A DNA stretch of 64,000 nt from Lateolabrax maculatus (lineage: Eukaryota; Chordata; Actinopteri; Acropomatiformes; Lateolabracidae): the NCBI GenBank assembly GCA_031216445.1, contig CM062200.1:21125501-21189500 (forward strand). Direction: 5' to 3'. Every line of letters starts with the position of its first letter. Position 1 is the first letter of the stretch. Positions 18,401-35,040 of this stretch are shown piece after piece. The notes under the pieces were generated by a model. The model did not search any database. It had not been told where the DNA came from and saw nothing but the letters and a program-made list of their open reading frames with translations. Position numbers and translations under genes: made by a program.

Positions 18401-19660
18401 TGACACTTCACAAACACTCAGATGACACACACGTGACACTTCAAACACACACGTGACACACACGTGACACTTCACAAACACTCACATGACACACACGTGA
18501 CACTTCACAAACACTCACGTCACACACACGTGACACTTCAGTCAAAGACACGTGACATTTCCTACACACGTGACACTTCACACACACTCACGTGACACTT
18601 CACAAACACACAGTTCACACACGTGACACTCCTCACACACACGTTACACTTCTAACAAACACACGTGACACTTCACACACACACACTCACGTGACACTTC
18701 AATCACACACTCAAGTGACACTTCAAACACACATGACACACACGTGACACTTCAAACACTCACATGACACACACGTGACACTTCACAAACACTCACATGA
18801 CACACGTGACACTTCAGTCACAGACACGTGACATTTGCTACACACACGTGATACTTCACACACACTCACTTGACACTTCACACACAAACACTCACGTGAC
18901 ACTTCACTCCCACATGTTACACTTCACACACACGTGACACTTCACACACGTGACACTTCTGACACACACGTGACACTTCACACACACTCACGTGACACTT
19001 CACACACACTCGCGTGACTCCTCACACACACTCGCGTGACTCTTCACACACACACAATCAAGTGACACTTCACAAACACTCACATGACACACACGTGACA
19101 CTTCACAAACACTCACGTGACACACACGTGACACTTCAGTCACAGACACGTGACATTTCCTACACACTCATTTGACACTTCTCACACACTCACGTGACAT
19201 TTCCTACACACTCATTTGACACTTCTCACACACTCACGTGACACTTCAAACACAAACGTGACACACACGTGACACTTCACAAACACTCACTTGACACTTC
19301 ACAAACACTCACATGACACACACGTGACACTTCAAAAACACACTTGACACACACGTGACACTTCACAAACAATCACATGACACACACGTGACACTTCACA
19401 ACCACTCACATGACACACACGTGACACTTCACAAACACTCACGTGACACACACGTGACACTTGAGTCACAGACACATGACATTTCCTACACACTCACGTG
19501 ACACTTCACTAACACTCACGTGACACACATGTGACACTTCAGTCACAGACACGTGACATTTCCTACACACACGTGAAACTTCACACACACTCACGTAACA
19601 CTTCACACACACACTCAAGTGACACTTCAAACACACACGTGACACACACGTGACACTTCA

Positions 19661-20554
19661 CAAACACTCACGACACACACGTGACACTTCAGTCACAGAC
19701 AAGTGACATTTCCTACACACTCGCGTGACTCTTCACACACACTCGCGTGACTCGTCACACACACACACTCAAGTGACACTTCACAAACACTCACATGACA
19801 CACACGTGACACTTCACAAACACTCACGTGACACACACGTGACACTTCAGTCACAGACACGTGAAATTTCCTACACACTCACATGACACTTCACAAACAC
19901 TCACGTGACACTTCAAACACACGTGACACACACGTGACACTTCACAAACACTCACAAGACACACACGTGACACTTCACAAACACTCACGTGACACACACG
20001 TGACACTTCAGTCACAGACACGTGACATTTCCTACACACTCACGTGACACTTCACACACACTCACGTGACACTTCAAACACACACGTGACACACACATGA
20101 TACTTCACAAACACTCACGACACACACGTGACACTTCAGTCACAGACAAGTGACATTTCCTACACACTCGCGTGACTCTTCACACACACTCGCGTGACTC
20201 GTCACACACACACACTCAAGTGACACTTCACAAACACTCACATGACACACACGTGACACTTCACAAACACTCACGTGACACACACGTGACACTTCAGTCA
20301 CAGACATGTGAAATTTCCTACACACTCACGTGACACTTCACAAACACTCACGTGACACTTCAAACACACGTGACACACACGTGACACTTCACAAACACTC
20401 ACAAGACACACACGTGACACTTCACAAACACTCACGTGACACACACGTGACACTTCAGTCACAGACACGTGACATTTCCTACACACTCACGTGACACTTC
20501 ACACACACTCACGTGACACTTCAAACACACACGTGACACACACATGATACTTCA
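19661..20554 (+). repeat. Tandem pair of 447-bp higher-order units
   Basis: Two head-to-tail copies (19,661-20,107 and 20,108-20,554) share the otherwise rare markers CTCACGACACACACG, CAGACAAGTGACATTT, GCGTGACTCGTCACAC and TCACAAGACACACACG. Only a few bases differ, for example a T for C near 20,306. The same pair recurs at 21,193-22,086 and 27,105-27,998. Confidence 0.85.
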
Positions 20555-20968
20555 CAAACACTCACATGACACACACGTGACACTTCACTAACACTCACGT
20601 GACACACGTGACACTTCAGTCACAGACACGTGACATTTCCTACACACTCACGTGACACTTCACACACACTCACGTGACACTTCAAACACACACTTGACAC
20701 ACACGTGACACTTCACAAACACTCACATGACACACACGTGACACTTCACAAACACTCACGTGACACACGTGACACTTCAGTCACAGACACGTGACATTTC
20801 CTACACACTCACGTGACACTTCACACACACTCACGTGACTCTTCACACACACACACTCACGTGACACTTCACACACACACACTCAAGTGACACTTCACAA
20901 ACACTCACATGACACACACGTGACACTTCACAACCACTCACATGACACACACGTGACACTTCACAAAC

Positions 20969-22500
20969 ACTCACGTGACACACACGTGACACTTGAGTCA
21001 CAGACACATGACATTTCCTACACACTCACGTGACACTTCACTAACACTCACGTGACACACATGTGACACTTCAGTCACAGACACGTGACATTTCCTACAC
21101 ACACGTGAAACTTCACACACACTCACGTAACACTTCACACACACACTCAAGTGACACTTCAAACACACACGTGACACACACGTGACACTTCACAAACACT
21201 CACGACACACACGTGACACTTCAGTCACAGACAAGTGACATTTCCTACACACTCGCGTGACTCTTCACACACACTCGCGTGACTCGTCACACACACACAC
21301 TCAAGTGACACTTCACAAACACTCACATGACACACACGTGACACTTCACAAACACTCACGTGACACACACGTGACACTTCAGTCACAGACACGTGAAATT
21401 TCCTACACACTCACATGACACTTCACAAACACTCACGTGACACTTCAAACACACGTGACACACACGTGACACTTCACAAACACTCACAAGACACACACGT
21501 GACACTTCACAAACACTCACGTGACACACACGTGACACTTCAGTCACAGACACGTGACATTTCCTACACACTCACGTGACACTTCACACACACTCACGTG
21601 ACACTTCAAACACACACGTGACACACACATGATACTTCACAAACACTCACGACACACACGTGACACTTCAGTCACAGACAAGTGACATTTCCTACACACT
21701 CGCGTGACTCTTCACACACACTCGCGTGACTCGTCACACACACACACTCAAGTGACACTTCACAAACACTCACATGACACACACGTGACACTTCACAAAC
21801 ACTCACGTGACACACACGTGACACTTCAGTCACAGACACGTGAAATTTCCTACACACTCACGTGACACTTCACAAACACTCACGTGACACTTCAAACACA
21901 CGTGACACACACGTGACACTTCACAAACACTCACAAGACACACACGTGACACTTCACAAACACTCACGTGACACACACGTGACACTTCAGTCACAGACAC
22001 GTGACATTTCCTACACACTCACGTGACACTTCACACACACTCACGTGACACTTCAAACACACACGTGACACACACATGATACTTCACAAACACTCACATG
22101 ACACACACGTGACACTTCACTAACACTCACGTGACACACGTGACACTTCAGTCACAGACACGTGACATTTCCTACACACTCACGTGACACTTCACACACA
22201 CTCACGTGACACTTCAAACACACACTTGACACACACGTGACACTTCACAAACACTCACATGACACACACGTGACACTTCACAAACACTCACGTGACACAC
22301 GTGACACTTCAGTCACAGACACGTGACATTTCCTACACACTCACGTGACACTTCACACACACTCACGTGACTCTTCACACACACACACTCACGTGACACT
22401 TCACACACACACACTCAAGTGACACTTCACAAACACTCACATGACACACACGTGACACTTCACAAACACTCACGTGACACACACGTGACACTTCAGTCAC
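20969..22500 (+). repeat. 1,532-bp tandem duplication containing the 447-bp pair
   Basis: This block repeats about 19,437-20,968 at an offset of 1,532, carrying the whole 447-bp pair along. The marker ACTTGAGTCACAGACACATG occurs at matching positions near 19,460 and 20,992. It shows nested amplification: a 447-bp doubling, then a 1.5-kb doubling. Confidence 0.8.
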
Positions 22501-25500
22501 AGACACGTGACATTTCCTACACACTCATTTGACACTTCTCACACACTCACGTGACACTTCAAACACAAACGTGACACACACGTGACACTTCACAAACACT
22601 CACTTGATACTTCACAAACACTCACATGACACACACGTGACACTTCAAAAACACACGTGACACACACGTGACACTTCACAAACACTCACATGACACACAC
22701 GTGACACTTCACAACCACTCACATGTCACACACGTGACACTTCACAAACACTCACGTGACACACACGTGACACTTCACAAACACTCACGTGACACACACG
22801 TGACACTTCAGTCACAGACACGTGACATTTCCTACACACTCACGTGACAATTCACACACACTCACTTGACACTTCAAACACACACGTGACACACACGTGA
22901 CACTTCACAAACACTCACATGACACACACGTGACACTTCACAAACACTCACGTGACACACACGTGACACTTCAGTCACAGACACGTGACATTTACTACAC
23001 ACTCACATGACACTTCACACACACTCACGTGACACTTCAAACACACACGTGACACACACGTGACACTTCACAAACACTCACATGACACACACGTGACACT
23101 TCACTAACACTCACGTGACACACACGTGACACTTCAGTCACAGACACGTGACATTTCCTACACACACGTGACACTTCACACACACTCACGTGACACTTCA
23201 AACACACACGTGACACACACGTGACACTTCACAAACACTCACATGACACACACGTGACACTTCACAAACACTCACGTGACACACGTGACACTTCAGTCAC
23301 AGACACGTGACATTTCCTACACACTCACGTGACACTTCACACACACTCACGTGACACTTCACACACACACACTCACGTGACACTTCACACACACACACTC
23401 AAGTGACACTTCACAAACACTCACATGACACACACGTGACACTTCACAAACACTCGCATGACACACACGTGACACTTCACAAACACTCACGTGACACACA
23501 CGTGACACTTCAGTCACAGACTAGTGACATTTCCTACACACACGTGACACTTCACACACACTCACGTGACACTTCACACACACACTCAAGTGACACTTCA
23601 AACACACACGTGACACACACATGACACTTCACAAACACTCACATGACACAAACATGACACACACGTGACACTTCACAAACACTCAAATGACACACACGTG
23701 ACACTTCACAAACACTCACGTGACACATACGTGACACTTCAGTCACAGACACGTGACATTTCCTACACACGTGACACTTCACACACACTCACGTGACACT
23801 TCAAACACACACGTGACACACACGTGACACTTCACACACACTCACGTGACACTTCAAACACACACGTGACACACACGTGACACTTCACAAACACTCACAT
23901 GACACACACGTGACACTTCACAAGCACTCACATGACACACACGTGACACTTCAGTCACAGACTAGTGACATTTCCTACACACACGTGACACTTCACACAC
24001 ACTCACGTGACACTTCACACACACACTCAAGTGACACTTCAAACACACACGTGACACTTCACAAACACTCACATGACACACACGTGACACACACGTGACA
24101 CTTCACAAACACTCAAATGACACACACGTGACACTTCGCAAACACTCACGTGACACACACGTGACACTTCACAAACTCTCACGTGACACACACGTGACAC
24201 TTCACAAACACTCACGTGACACACACGTGACACTTCAGTCACAGACACGTGACATTTCCTACACACGTGACACTTCACACACACTCACGTGACACTTTAA
24301 ACACACACGTGACACACGTGACACTTCACACACACTCACGTGACACTTCAAACCCACACGTGACACACACGTGACACTTCACAAACACTCACATGACACA
24401 CACGTGACACTTCACAAGCACTCACATGACACACACGTGACACTTCACAAACACTCACGTGACACACACGTGACACTTCAGTCACAGACTAGTGACATTT
24501 CCTACACACACGTGACACTTCACACACACTCACGTGACACTTCACACACACACTCAAGTGACACTTCAAACACACACGTGACACTTCACAAACACTCACA
24601 TGACACACACGTGACACTTCAGTCACAAACACGTGACATTTCCTACACACTCACGTGACAATTCACACACACTCACTTGACACTTCAAACACACACGTGA
24701 CACACACGTGACACTTCACAAACACTCACATGACACACACGTGACACTTCACAAACACTCACGTGACACACACGTGACACTTCAGTCACAGACACGTGAC
24801 ATTTCCTACACACTCACGTGACACTTCACACACACTCACGTGACACTTCAAACACACACGTGACACACACGTGACACTTCAGAAACACTCACATGACACA
24901 CACGTGACACTTCACTAACACTCACGTGACACACACGTGACACTTCAGTCACAGACACGTGACATTTCCTAAACACACGTGACACTTCACACACACTCAC
25001 GTGACACTTCAAACACACACGTGACACACACGTGACACTTCACAAACACTCACATGACACACACGTGACACTTCACAAACACTCACGTGACACACGTGAC
25101 ACTTCAGTCACAGACACGTGACATTTCCTACACACTCACGTGACACTTCACACACACTCACGTGACACTTCACACACACACACTCAAGTGACACTTCACA
25201 AACACTCACATGACACACACGTGACACTTCACAAACACTCACGTGACACACACGTGACACTTCAGTCACAGACACGTGACATTTCCTACACACTCACGTG
25301 ACACTTCACACACACGTGACACTTCACAAACACTCACGTGACACTTCACAAACACTCACATGACACACACGTGACACTTGACAAACACTCACGTGACACT
25401 TCAAACACACACGTGACACACACTTGACACTTCAAACACAAACGTGACACTTCAAACACACACGTGACACACACGTGACACTTCACACACACTCACGTGA

Positions 25501-27104
25501 CACTTCAAACACACACGTGACACACACGTGACACTTCACAAACACTCACATGACACACACGTGACACTTCAAACACATACGTGACACACACTTGACACTT
25601 AACAAACACTCACATGACACACGTGACACTTCACAAACACTCACGTGACACACACGTGACACTTCAGTCACAGACACGTGACATTTCCTACACACACGTG
25701 ACACTTCACACACACTCACGTGACACTTCACAAACACACAGTTCACACACGTGACACTCCTCACACACACGTTACACTTCTAACAAACACACGTGACACT
25801 TCACATATACTCAGACACGTGACACTTCACACACACACACTCACGTGACACTTCAATCACACAGGTGACAGACACGTGACACTTCACAAACACTCACATG
25901 ACACACACGTGACACTTCACAAACACTCACATGACACACACGTGACACTTCACAAACACTCACGTGACACACGTGACACTTCAGTCAGACACGTGACATT
26001 TGCTACACACACGTGATACTTCACACACACTCACGTGACACTTCACACACAAACACTCACGTGACACTTCACACCCACATGTTACACTTCACACACACGT
26101 GACACTTCACACACGTGACACTTCTGACACACACGTGACACTTCACACACACTCACGTGACACTTCACACACACTCGCGTGACTCTTCACACACACACTC
26201 AAGTGATACTTCACAAACACTCGCATGACACACGTGACACTTCACAAACACTCGCATGACACACACGTGACACTTCACAAACACTCACATGACACACACG
26301 TGACCCTTCACAAATACTCACATGACACACACGTGACACTTCAGTCACAGACACGTGACATTTCCTACACACTCACGTGACACTTCACACACACTCACGT
26401 GACACTTCAAACTGACACGTGACACACACGTGACACTTCACAAACACTCACATGACACACACGTGACACTTCACAAACACTCACATGACACACACGTGAC
26501 ACTTCACAAACACTCACGTGACACACACGTGACACTTCAGTCACAGACACGTGACATTTCCTACACACACGTGACACTTCACACACTCATGTGACACTTC
26601 AAACACACGTGACACTTCACAAACACTCACATGACACACAAGTGACACTTCACAAACACTCACTTGACACACACTTGAAACTTCACAACCACTCAAATGA
26701 CACACACGTGACACTTCACAAACACTCACATGACACACACGTGACACTTCACAAACACTCCCGTGACACACACGTGACACTTCAGTCACAGACTAGTGAC
26801 ATTTCCTACACACACGTGACACTTCACAAACACTCAAATGACACACACGTGACACTTCACAAACACTCACGTGACACACACGTGACACTTCAGTCACAGA
26901 CACGTGACATTTCCTACACACGTGACACTTCACACACACTCACGTGACACTTCAAACACACACGTGACACACAGGTGACACTTCACACACATTCACGTGA
27001 CACTTCAAACACACACGTGACACACACGTGACACTTCACAAACACTCACATGACACACACGTGACACTTCACAAGCACTCACATGACACACACGTGACAC
27101 TTCA

Positions 27105-28670
27105 CTAACACTCACGACACACACGTGACACTTCAGTCACAGACAAGTGACATTTCCTACACACTCGCGTGACTCTTCACACACACTCGCGTGACTCGTC
27201 ACACACACACACTCAAGTGACACTTCACAAACACTCACATGACACACACGTGACACTTCACAAACACTCACGTGACACACACGTGACACTTCAGTCACAG
27301 ACACGTGAAATTTCCTACACACTCACATGACACTTCACAAACACTCACGTGACACTTCAAACACACGTGACACACACGTGACACTTCACAAACACTCACA
27401 AGACACACACGTGACACTTCACAAACACTCACGTGACACACACGTGACACTTCAGTCACAGACACGTGACATTTCCTACACACTCACGTGACACTTCACA
27501 CACACTCACGTGACACTTCAAACACACACGTGACACACACATGATACTTCACAAACACTCACGACACACACGTGACACTTCAGTCACAGACAAGTGACAT
27601 TTCCTACACACTCGCGTGACTCTTCACACACACTCGCGTGACTCGTCACACACACACACTCAAGTGACACTTCACAAACACTCACATGACACACACGTGA
27701 CACTTCACAAACACTCACGTGACACACACGTGACACTTCAGTCACAGACACGTGAAATTTCCTACACACTCACGTGACACTTCACAAACACTCACGTGAC
27801 ACTTCAAACACACGTGACACACACGTGACACTTCACAAACACTCACAAGACACACACGTGACACTTCACAAACACTCACGTGACACACACGTGACACTTC
27901 AGTCACAGACACGTGACATTTCCTACACACTCACGTGACACTTCACACACACTCACGTGACACTTCAAACACACACGTGACACACACATGATACTTCACA
28001 AACACTCACATGACACACACGTGACACTTCACTAACACTCACGTGACACACGTGACACTTCAGTCACAGACACGTGACATTTCCTACACACTCACGTGAC
28101 ACTTCACACACACTCACGTGACACTTCAAACACACACTTGACACACACGTGACACTTCACAAACACTCACATGACACACACGTGACACTTCACAAACACT
28201 CACGTGACACACGTGACACTTCAGTCACAGACACGTGACATTTCCTACACACTCACGTGACACTTCACACACACTCACGTGACTCTTCACACACACACAC
28301 TCACGTGACACTTCACACACACACACTCAAGTGACACTTCACAAACACTCACATGACACACACGTGACACTTCACAAACACTCACGTGACACACACGTGA
28401 CACTTCAGTCACAGACACGTGACATTTCCTACACACTCATTTGACACTTCTCACACACTCACGTGACACTTCAAACACAAACGTGACACACACGTGACAC
28501 TTCACAAACACTCACTTGATACTTCACAAACACTCACATGACACACACGTGACACTTCAAAAACACACGTGACACACACGTGACACTTCACAAACACTCA
28601 CATGACACACACGTGACACTTCACAACCACTCACATGTCACACACGTGACACTTCACAAACACTCACGTG
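27105..28670 (+). repeat. Distal copy of the 21.2-22.8 kb block
   Basis: About 1.56 kb matching 21,193-22,760 at an offset near 5,912, including the 447-bp pair, the CTCATTTGACACTTCTC marker and the rare CACATGTCACACACG variant (22,731 and 28,631). It sits between unrelated array segments, so it is a dispersed copy and not a neighbouring one. Confidence 0.8.
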
Positions 28671-28679
28671 ACACACACG

Positions 28680-29530
28680 TGACCCTTCACAAATACTCAC
28701 ATGACAAACACGTGACACTTCAGTCACAGACACGTGACATTTCCCGATACACTCACGTGACACTTCACACACACTCACGTGACACTTCAAACACACACGT
28801 GACACACACGTGACACTTCACAAACACTCACATGACACACACGTGACACTTCACAAACACTCACGTGACACACACGTGACACTTCAGTCACAGACTAGTG
28901 ACATTTCCTACACACACGTGACACTTCACACACACTCACGTGACACTTCACACACACACTCAAGTGACACTTCAAACACACACGTGACACACACGTGACA
29001 TTTCACAAACACTCACATGACACACACGTGACACACACGTGACACTTCACAAACACTCAAATGACACACACGTGACACTTCACAAACACTCACGTGACAC
29101 ACACGTGACACTTCACAAACTCTGACGTGACACACACGTGACACTTCACAAACACTCACGTGACACACACGTGACACTTCAGTCACAGACACGTGACATT
29201 TCCTACACACGTGACACTTCACACACACTCACGTGACACTTCAAACACACACGTGACACACACGTGACACTTCACACACAGTCACGTGACACTTCAAACA
29301 CACACGTGACACAAACGTGACACTTCACAAACACTCACATGACACACACGTGACACTTCACAAGCACTCACATGACACACACGTGACACTTCACAAACAC
29401 TCACGTGACACACACGTGACACTTCAGTCACAGACTAGTGACATTTCCTACACACACGTGACACTTCACACACACTCACGTGACACTTCACACACACACT
29501 CAAGTGACACTTCAAACACACACGTGACAC
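28680..29530 (+). repeat. ACTAGT-subfamily block, copy 1
   Basis: Contains the CAGACTAGTGACATTT variant in place of CAGACACGTGACATTT. It is repeated at about 30,490-31,345 at an offset of 1,813, sharing a distinctive TTTCC(C)GATACACTC join and an AAACTCTGACGTG variant. A related segment lies at 23,400-24,650. Confidence 0.8.
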
Positions 29531-30489
29531 TTCACAAACACTCACATGACACACACGTGACACTTCACAAACTCTCACGTGACACACACGTGACACTTCA
29601 GTCACAGACTAGTGACATTTCCTACACACACGTGACACTTCACACACACTCACGTGACACTTCACACACACACTCAAGTGACACTTCACAAACACACGTG
29701 AGACACACGTGACACTTCACAAACACTCAAATGACACACACGTGACACTTCACAAACACTCACGGGACACACACGTGACACTTCACAAACTCTCACGTGA
29801 CACACACGTGACACTTCACAAACACTCACGTGACACACACATGACACTTCAGTCACAGACACGTAACATTTCCTACACACTCACGTGACACTTCACACAC
29901 ACTCACGTGACACTTCAAACACACATGTGACACACACGTGACACTTCACAAACACTCACATGACACACACGTGACCCTTCACAAACACTCAGGTGACACA
30001 CACGTGACACTTCAGTCACAGACACGTGACATTTCCTACACACTCACGTGACACTTCACACACACTCACCTGACACTTCAAACACACACGTGACACACAC
30101 GTGTCACTTCACAAACACTCACATGACACACGCGTGACACTACAAACACACACGTGACACACACTTGACACTTCACAAACACTCACATGACACACGTGAC
30201 ACTTCACAAACACTCACGTGACACACACGTGACACTTCAGTCACAGACACGTGACATTTCCTACACACACGTGACACTTCACACACACTCACGTGACACT
30301 TCACAAACACACAGTTCACACACGTGACACTCCTCAAACACACGTGACACTTCACATATACTCAGACACGTGACACTTCACACACACACACTCACGTGAC
30401 ACTTCAATCACACAGGTGACACACACGTGACACTTCACAAACACTCAAATGACACACACGTGACACTTCACAAACACTCACATGACACA

Positions 30490-31345
30490 CACGTGACCCT
30501 TCACAAATACTCACATGACAAACACGTGACACTTCAGTCACAGACACGTGACATTTCCGATACACTCACGTGACACTTCACACACACTCACGTGACACTT
30601 CAAACACACACGTGACACACACGTGACACTTCACAAACACTCACATGACACACACGTGACACTTCACAAACACTCACGTGACACACACGTGACACTTCAG
30701 TCACAGACTAGTGACATTTCCTACACACACGTGACACTTCACACACACTCACGTGACACTTCACACACACACTCAAGTGACACTTCAAACACACACGTGA
30801 CACACACGTGACACTTCACAAACACTCACATGACACACACGTGACACACACGTGACACTTCACAAACACTCAAATGACACACACGTGACACTTCACAAAC
30901 ACTCAAGTGACACACACGTGACACTTCACAAACTCTGACGTGACACACACGTGACACTTCACAAACACTCACGTGACACACACGTGACACTTCAGTCACA
31001 GACACGTGACATTTCCTACACACGTGACACTTCACACACACTCACGTGACACTTCAAACACACACGTGACACACACGTGACACATCACACACAGTCACGT
31101 GACACTTCAAACACACACGTGACAGACACGTGACACTTCACAAACACTCACATGACACACACGTGACACTTCACAAGCACTCACATGACACACACGTGAC
31201 ACTTCACAAACACTCACGTGACACACACGTGACACTTCAGTCACAGACTAGTGACATTTCCTACACACACGTGACACTTCACACACACTCACGTGACACT
31301 TCACACACACACTCAAGTGACACTTCAAACACACACGTGACACAC
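30490..31345 (+). repeat. ACTAGT-subfamily block, copy 2
   Basis: Partner of 28,680-29,530 with the same order of variants. Small differences include one fewer C in the TTTCCGATACAC join and CACATCACACACAG for CACTTCACACACAG. Confidence 0.78.
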
Positions 31346-34300
31346 ACGTGACACTTCACAAACACTCACGTGACACACACGTGACACTTCAGTCACAGAC
31401 TAGTGACATTTCCTACACACACGTGACACTTCACACACACTCACGTGACACTTCACACACACACTCAAGTGACACTTCAAACACACACGTGACACACACG
31501 TGACACTTCACAAACACTCACATGACACACACGTGACACACACGTGACACTTCACAAACACTCACATGACACACGTGACACTTCACAAACACTCACGTGA
31601 CACACACGTGACACTTCACAAACTCTCACGTGACACACACGTGACACTTCAGTCACAGACACGTAACATTTTCTACACACTCACGTGACACTTCACATAC
31701 ACTCACGTGACACTTCAAACACACATGTGACACACACGTGACACTTCACAAACACTCACATGACACACACGTGACCCTTCACAAACACTCACGTGACACA
31801 CACGTGACACTTCAGTCACAGACACGTGACATTTCCTACACACTCACGTGACACTTCACACACACTCACGTGACACTTCAAACACACACGTGACACACAC
31901 GTGTCACTTCACAAACACTCACATGACACACACGTGACACTACAAACACACACGTGACACACACTTGACACTTCACAAACACTCACATGACACACACGTG
32001 ACACTTCACAAACACTCACGTGACACACACGTGACACTTCAGTCACAGACACGTGACATTTCCTACACACGTGACACTTCACACACACTCACGTGACACT
32101 TCACAAACACACAGTTCACACACGTGACACTCCTCACACACACGTTACACTTCTAACAAACACACGTGACACTTCACATATACTCAGACACGTGACACTT
32201 CACACACACACACTCACGTGACACTTCAATCACACAGGTGACACACACGTGACACTTCACAAACACTCAAATGACACACACGTGACACTTCACAAACACT
32301 CACATGACACACACGTGACCCTTCACAAATACTGACATGACAAACACGTGACACTTCAGTCACAGACACGTGACATTTCCTACACACTCACGTGACACTT
32401 CACACACACTCACCTGACACTTCAAACACACACGTGACACACACGTGACACTTCACAAACACTCACATGACACACACGTGACACTTCACAAACACTCACA
32501 TGACACACACGTGACACTTCACAAACACTCACGTGACACACACGTGACACTTCAGTTACAGACACGTGACATTTCCTACACACACGTGACACTTCACACA
32601 CTCACATGACACTTCAAACACACGTGACACTTCACAAACACTCATGTGACACACACGTGACACTTCACAAACACTCACATGACACACACGTGACCCTTCA
32701 CAAACACTCACGTGACACACACGTGACACTTCAGTCACAGACACGTGACATTTCCTACACACTCACGTGACACTTCACACACACTCACGTGACACTTCAC
32801 ACACACACACTCAAGTGACACTTCACAAACACTCACATGACACACACGTGACACTTCAGAAACACTCACGTGACACACACGTGACACTTCACAAACACTC
32901 ACATGACACACACGTGACACTTCACACAATCACGTGACACTTCAAACACACGTGACACTTCAAACACACACGTGACACACACGTGACACTTCACAAACAC
33001 TCACATGACACACACGTGACCCTTCCCAAACACTCACGTGACACACACGTGACACTTCAGTCACAGACACGTGACATTTCCTACACACTCACGTGACACT
33101 TCACACGTGACACACATGTGACACTTCAAACACACACGTGACACACACGTGACACTTCACAAACACTCACATGACACACACATGACACTTCAAACACATA
33201 CGTGACACACACTTGACACTTAACAAACACTCACATGACACACACGTGACACTTCAGAAACACTCACGTGACACACACGTGACACTTCAGTCACAGACAC
33301 GTGACATTTCCTACACACACGTGACACTTCACACACACTCACGTGACACTTCACAAACACACAGTTCACACACGTGACACTCCTCACACACACGTTACAC
33401 TTCTAACAAACACACGTGACACTTCACATATACTCAGACACGTGACACTTCACACACACACACTCACGTGACACTTCAATCACACAGGTGACAGACACGT
33501 GACACTTCACAAACACTCACATGACACACACGTGACACTTCACAAACACTCACATGACACACACGTGACACTTCACAAACACTCATTTGACACACGTGAC
33601 ACTTCAGTCACAGACACGTGACATTTGCTACACACACGTGATATTTCACACACACTCACGTGACACTTCACACACAAACTCTCACGTGACACTTCACACC
33701 CACATGTTACACTTCACACACGTGACACTTCACACACGTGACACTTCTGACACACACGTGACACTTCACACACACTCACGTGACACTTCACACACACTCG
33801 CGTGACTCTTCACACACACACTCAAGTGATACTTCACAAACACTCGCATGACACACACGTGACACTTCAGTCACAGACACGTGACATTTCCTACACACTC
33901 ACGTGACACTTCACACACACTCACGTGACACTTCAAACTTACACGTGACACACACGTGACACTTCACAAACACTCACATGACACACACGTGACACTTCAC
34001 AAACACTCACGTGACACACACGTGACACTTCACAAACACTAACGTGACACACACGTGACACTTCAGTCACAGTCTAGTGACATTTCCTACACACTCACGT
34101 GACACTTCACACACTCACGTGACACTTCAGTCACAGACACGTGACATTTCCTACACACACGTGACACTTCACACACTCACGTGACACTTCAAACACACGT
34201 GACACTTCACAAACAGTCACATGACACACAAGTGACACTTCACAAACACTCACATGACACACACGTGACACTTCACAAACACTAACGTGACACACACGTG

Positions 34301-35040
34301 ACACTTCAGTCACAGTCTAGTGACATTTCCTACACACTCACGTGACACTTCACACACACACACTCAAGTGACACTTCACAAACACTCACGTGACACACAC
34401 GTGACACTTCAGTCACAGACACGTGACATTTCCTACACACTAACGTGACACTTCACACACACTCACGTGACACTTCAAACACACACGTGACACACACGTG
34501 ACACTTCACAAAAACTCACGTGACACTTCCCAAACACTCACTTGAAACACACGTGACACTTCACAACCACTCACATGACACACACGTGACACTTCATAAA
34601 CACTCACATGACACACACGTGACACTTCAAAAAAACTCACATGACACACACGTGACACTTCACAAACACTCACGTGACACACGTGACACTTCAGTCACAG
34701 ACACGTAACATTTCCTACACACTCACATGACACTTCACACACACTCACGTGACACTTCAAACACACACGTGTCACACACGTGACACTTCACACACACTCA
34801 CGTGACACTTCAAACACACACGTGACACACACGTGACACTTCACAAACACTCACATGACACACACGTGACACTTCACAAACACTCACTTGACACACACGT
34901 GACACTTCACAACCACTCACATGACACACACGTGACACTTCACAAACACTCACATGACACACACGTGACACTTCACAAACACTCACGTGACACACACGTG
35001 ACACTTCAGTCACAGACTAGTGACATTTCCTACACACACG

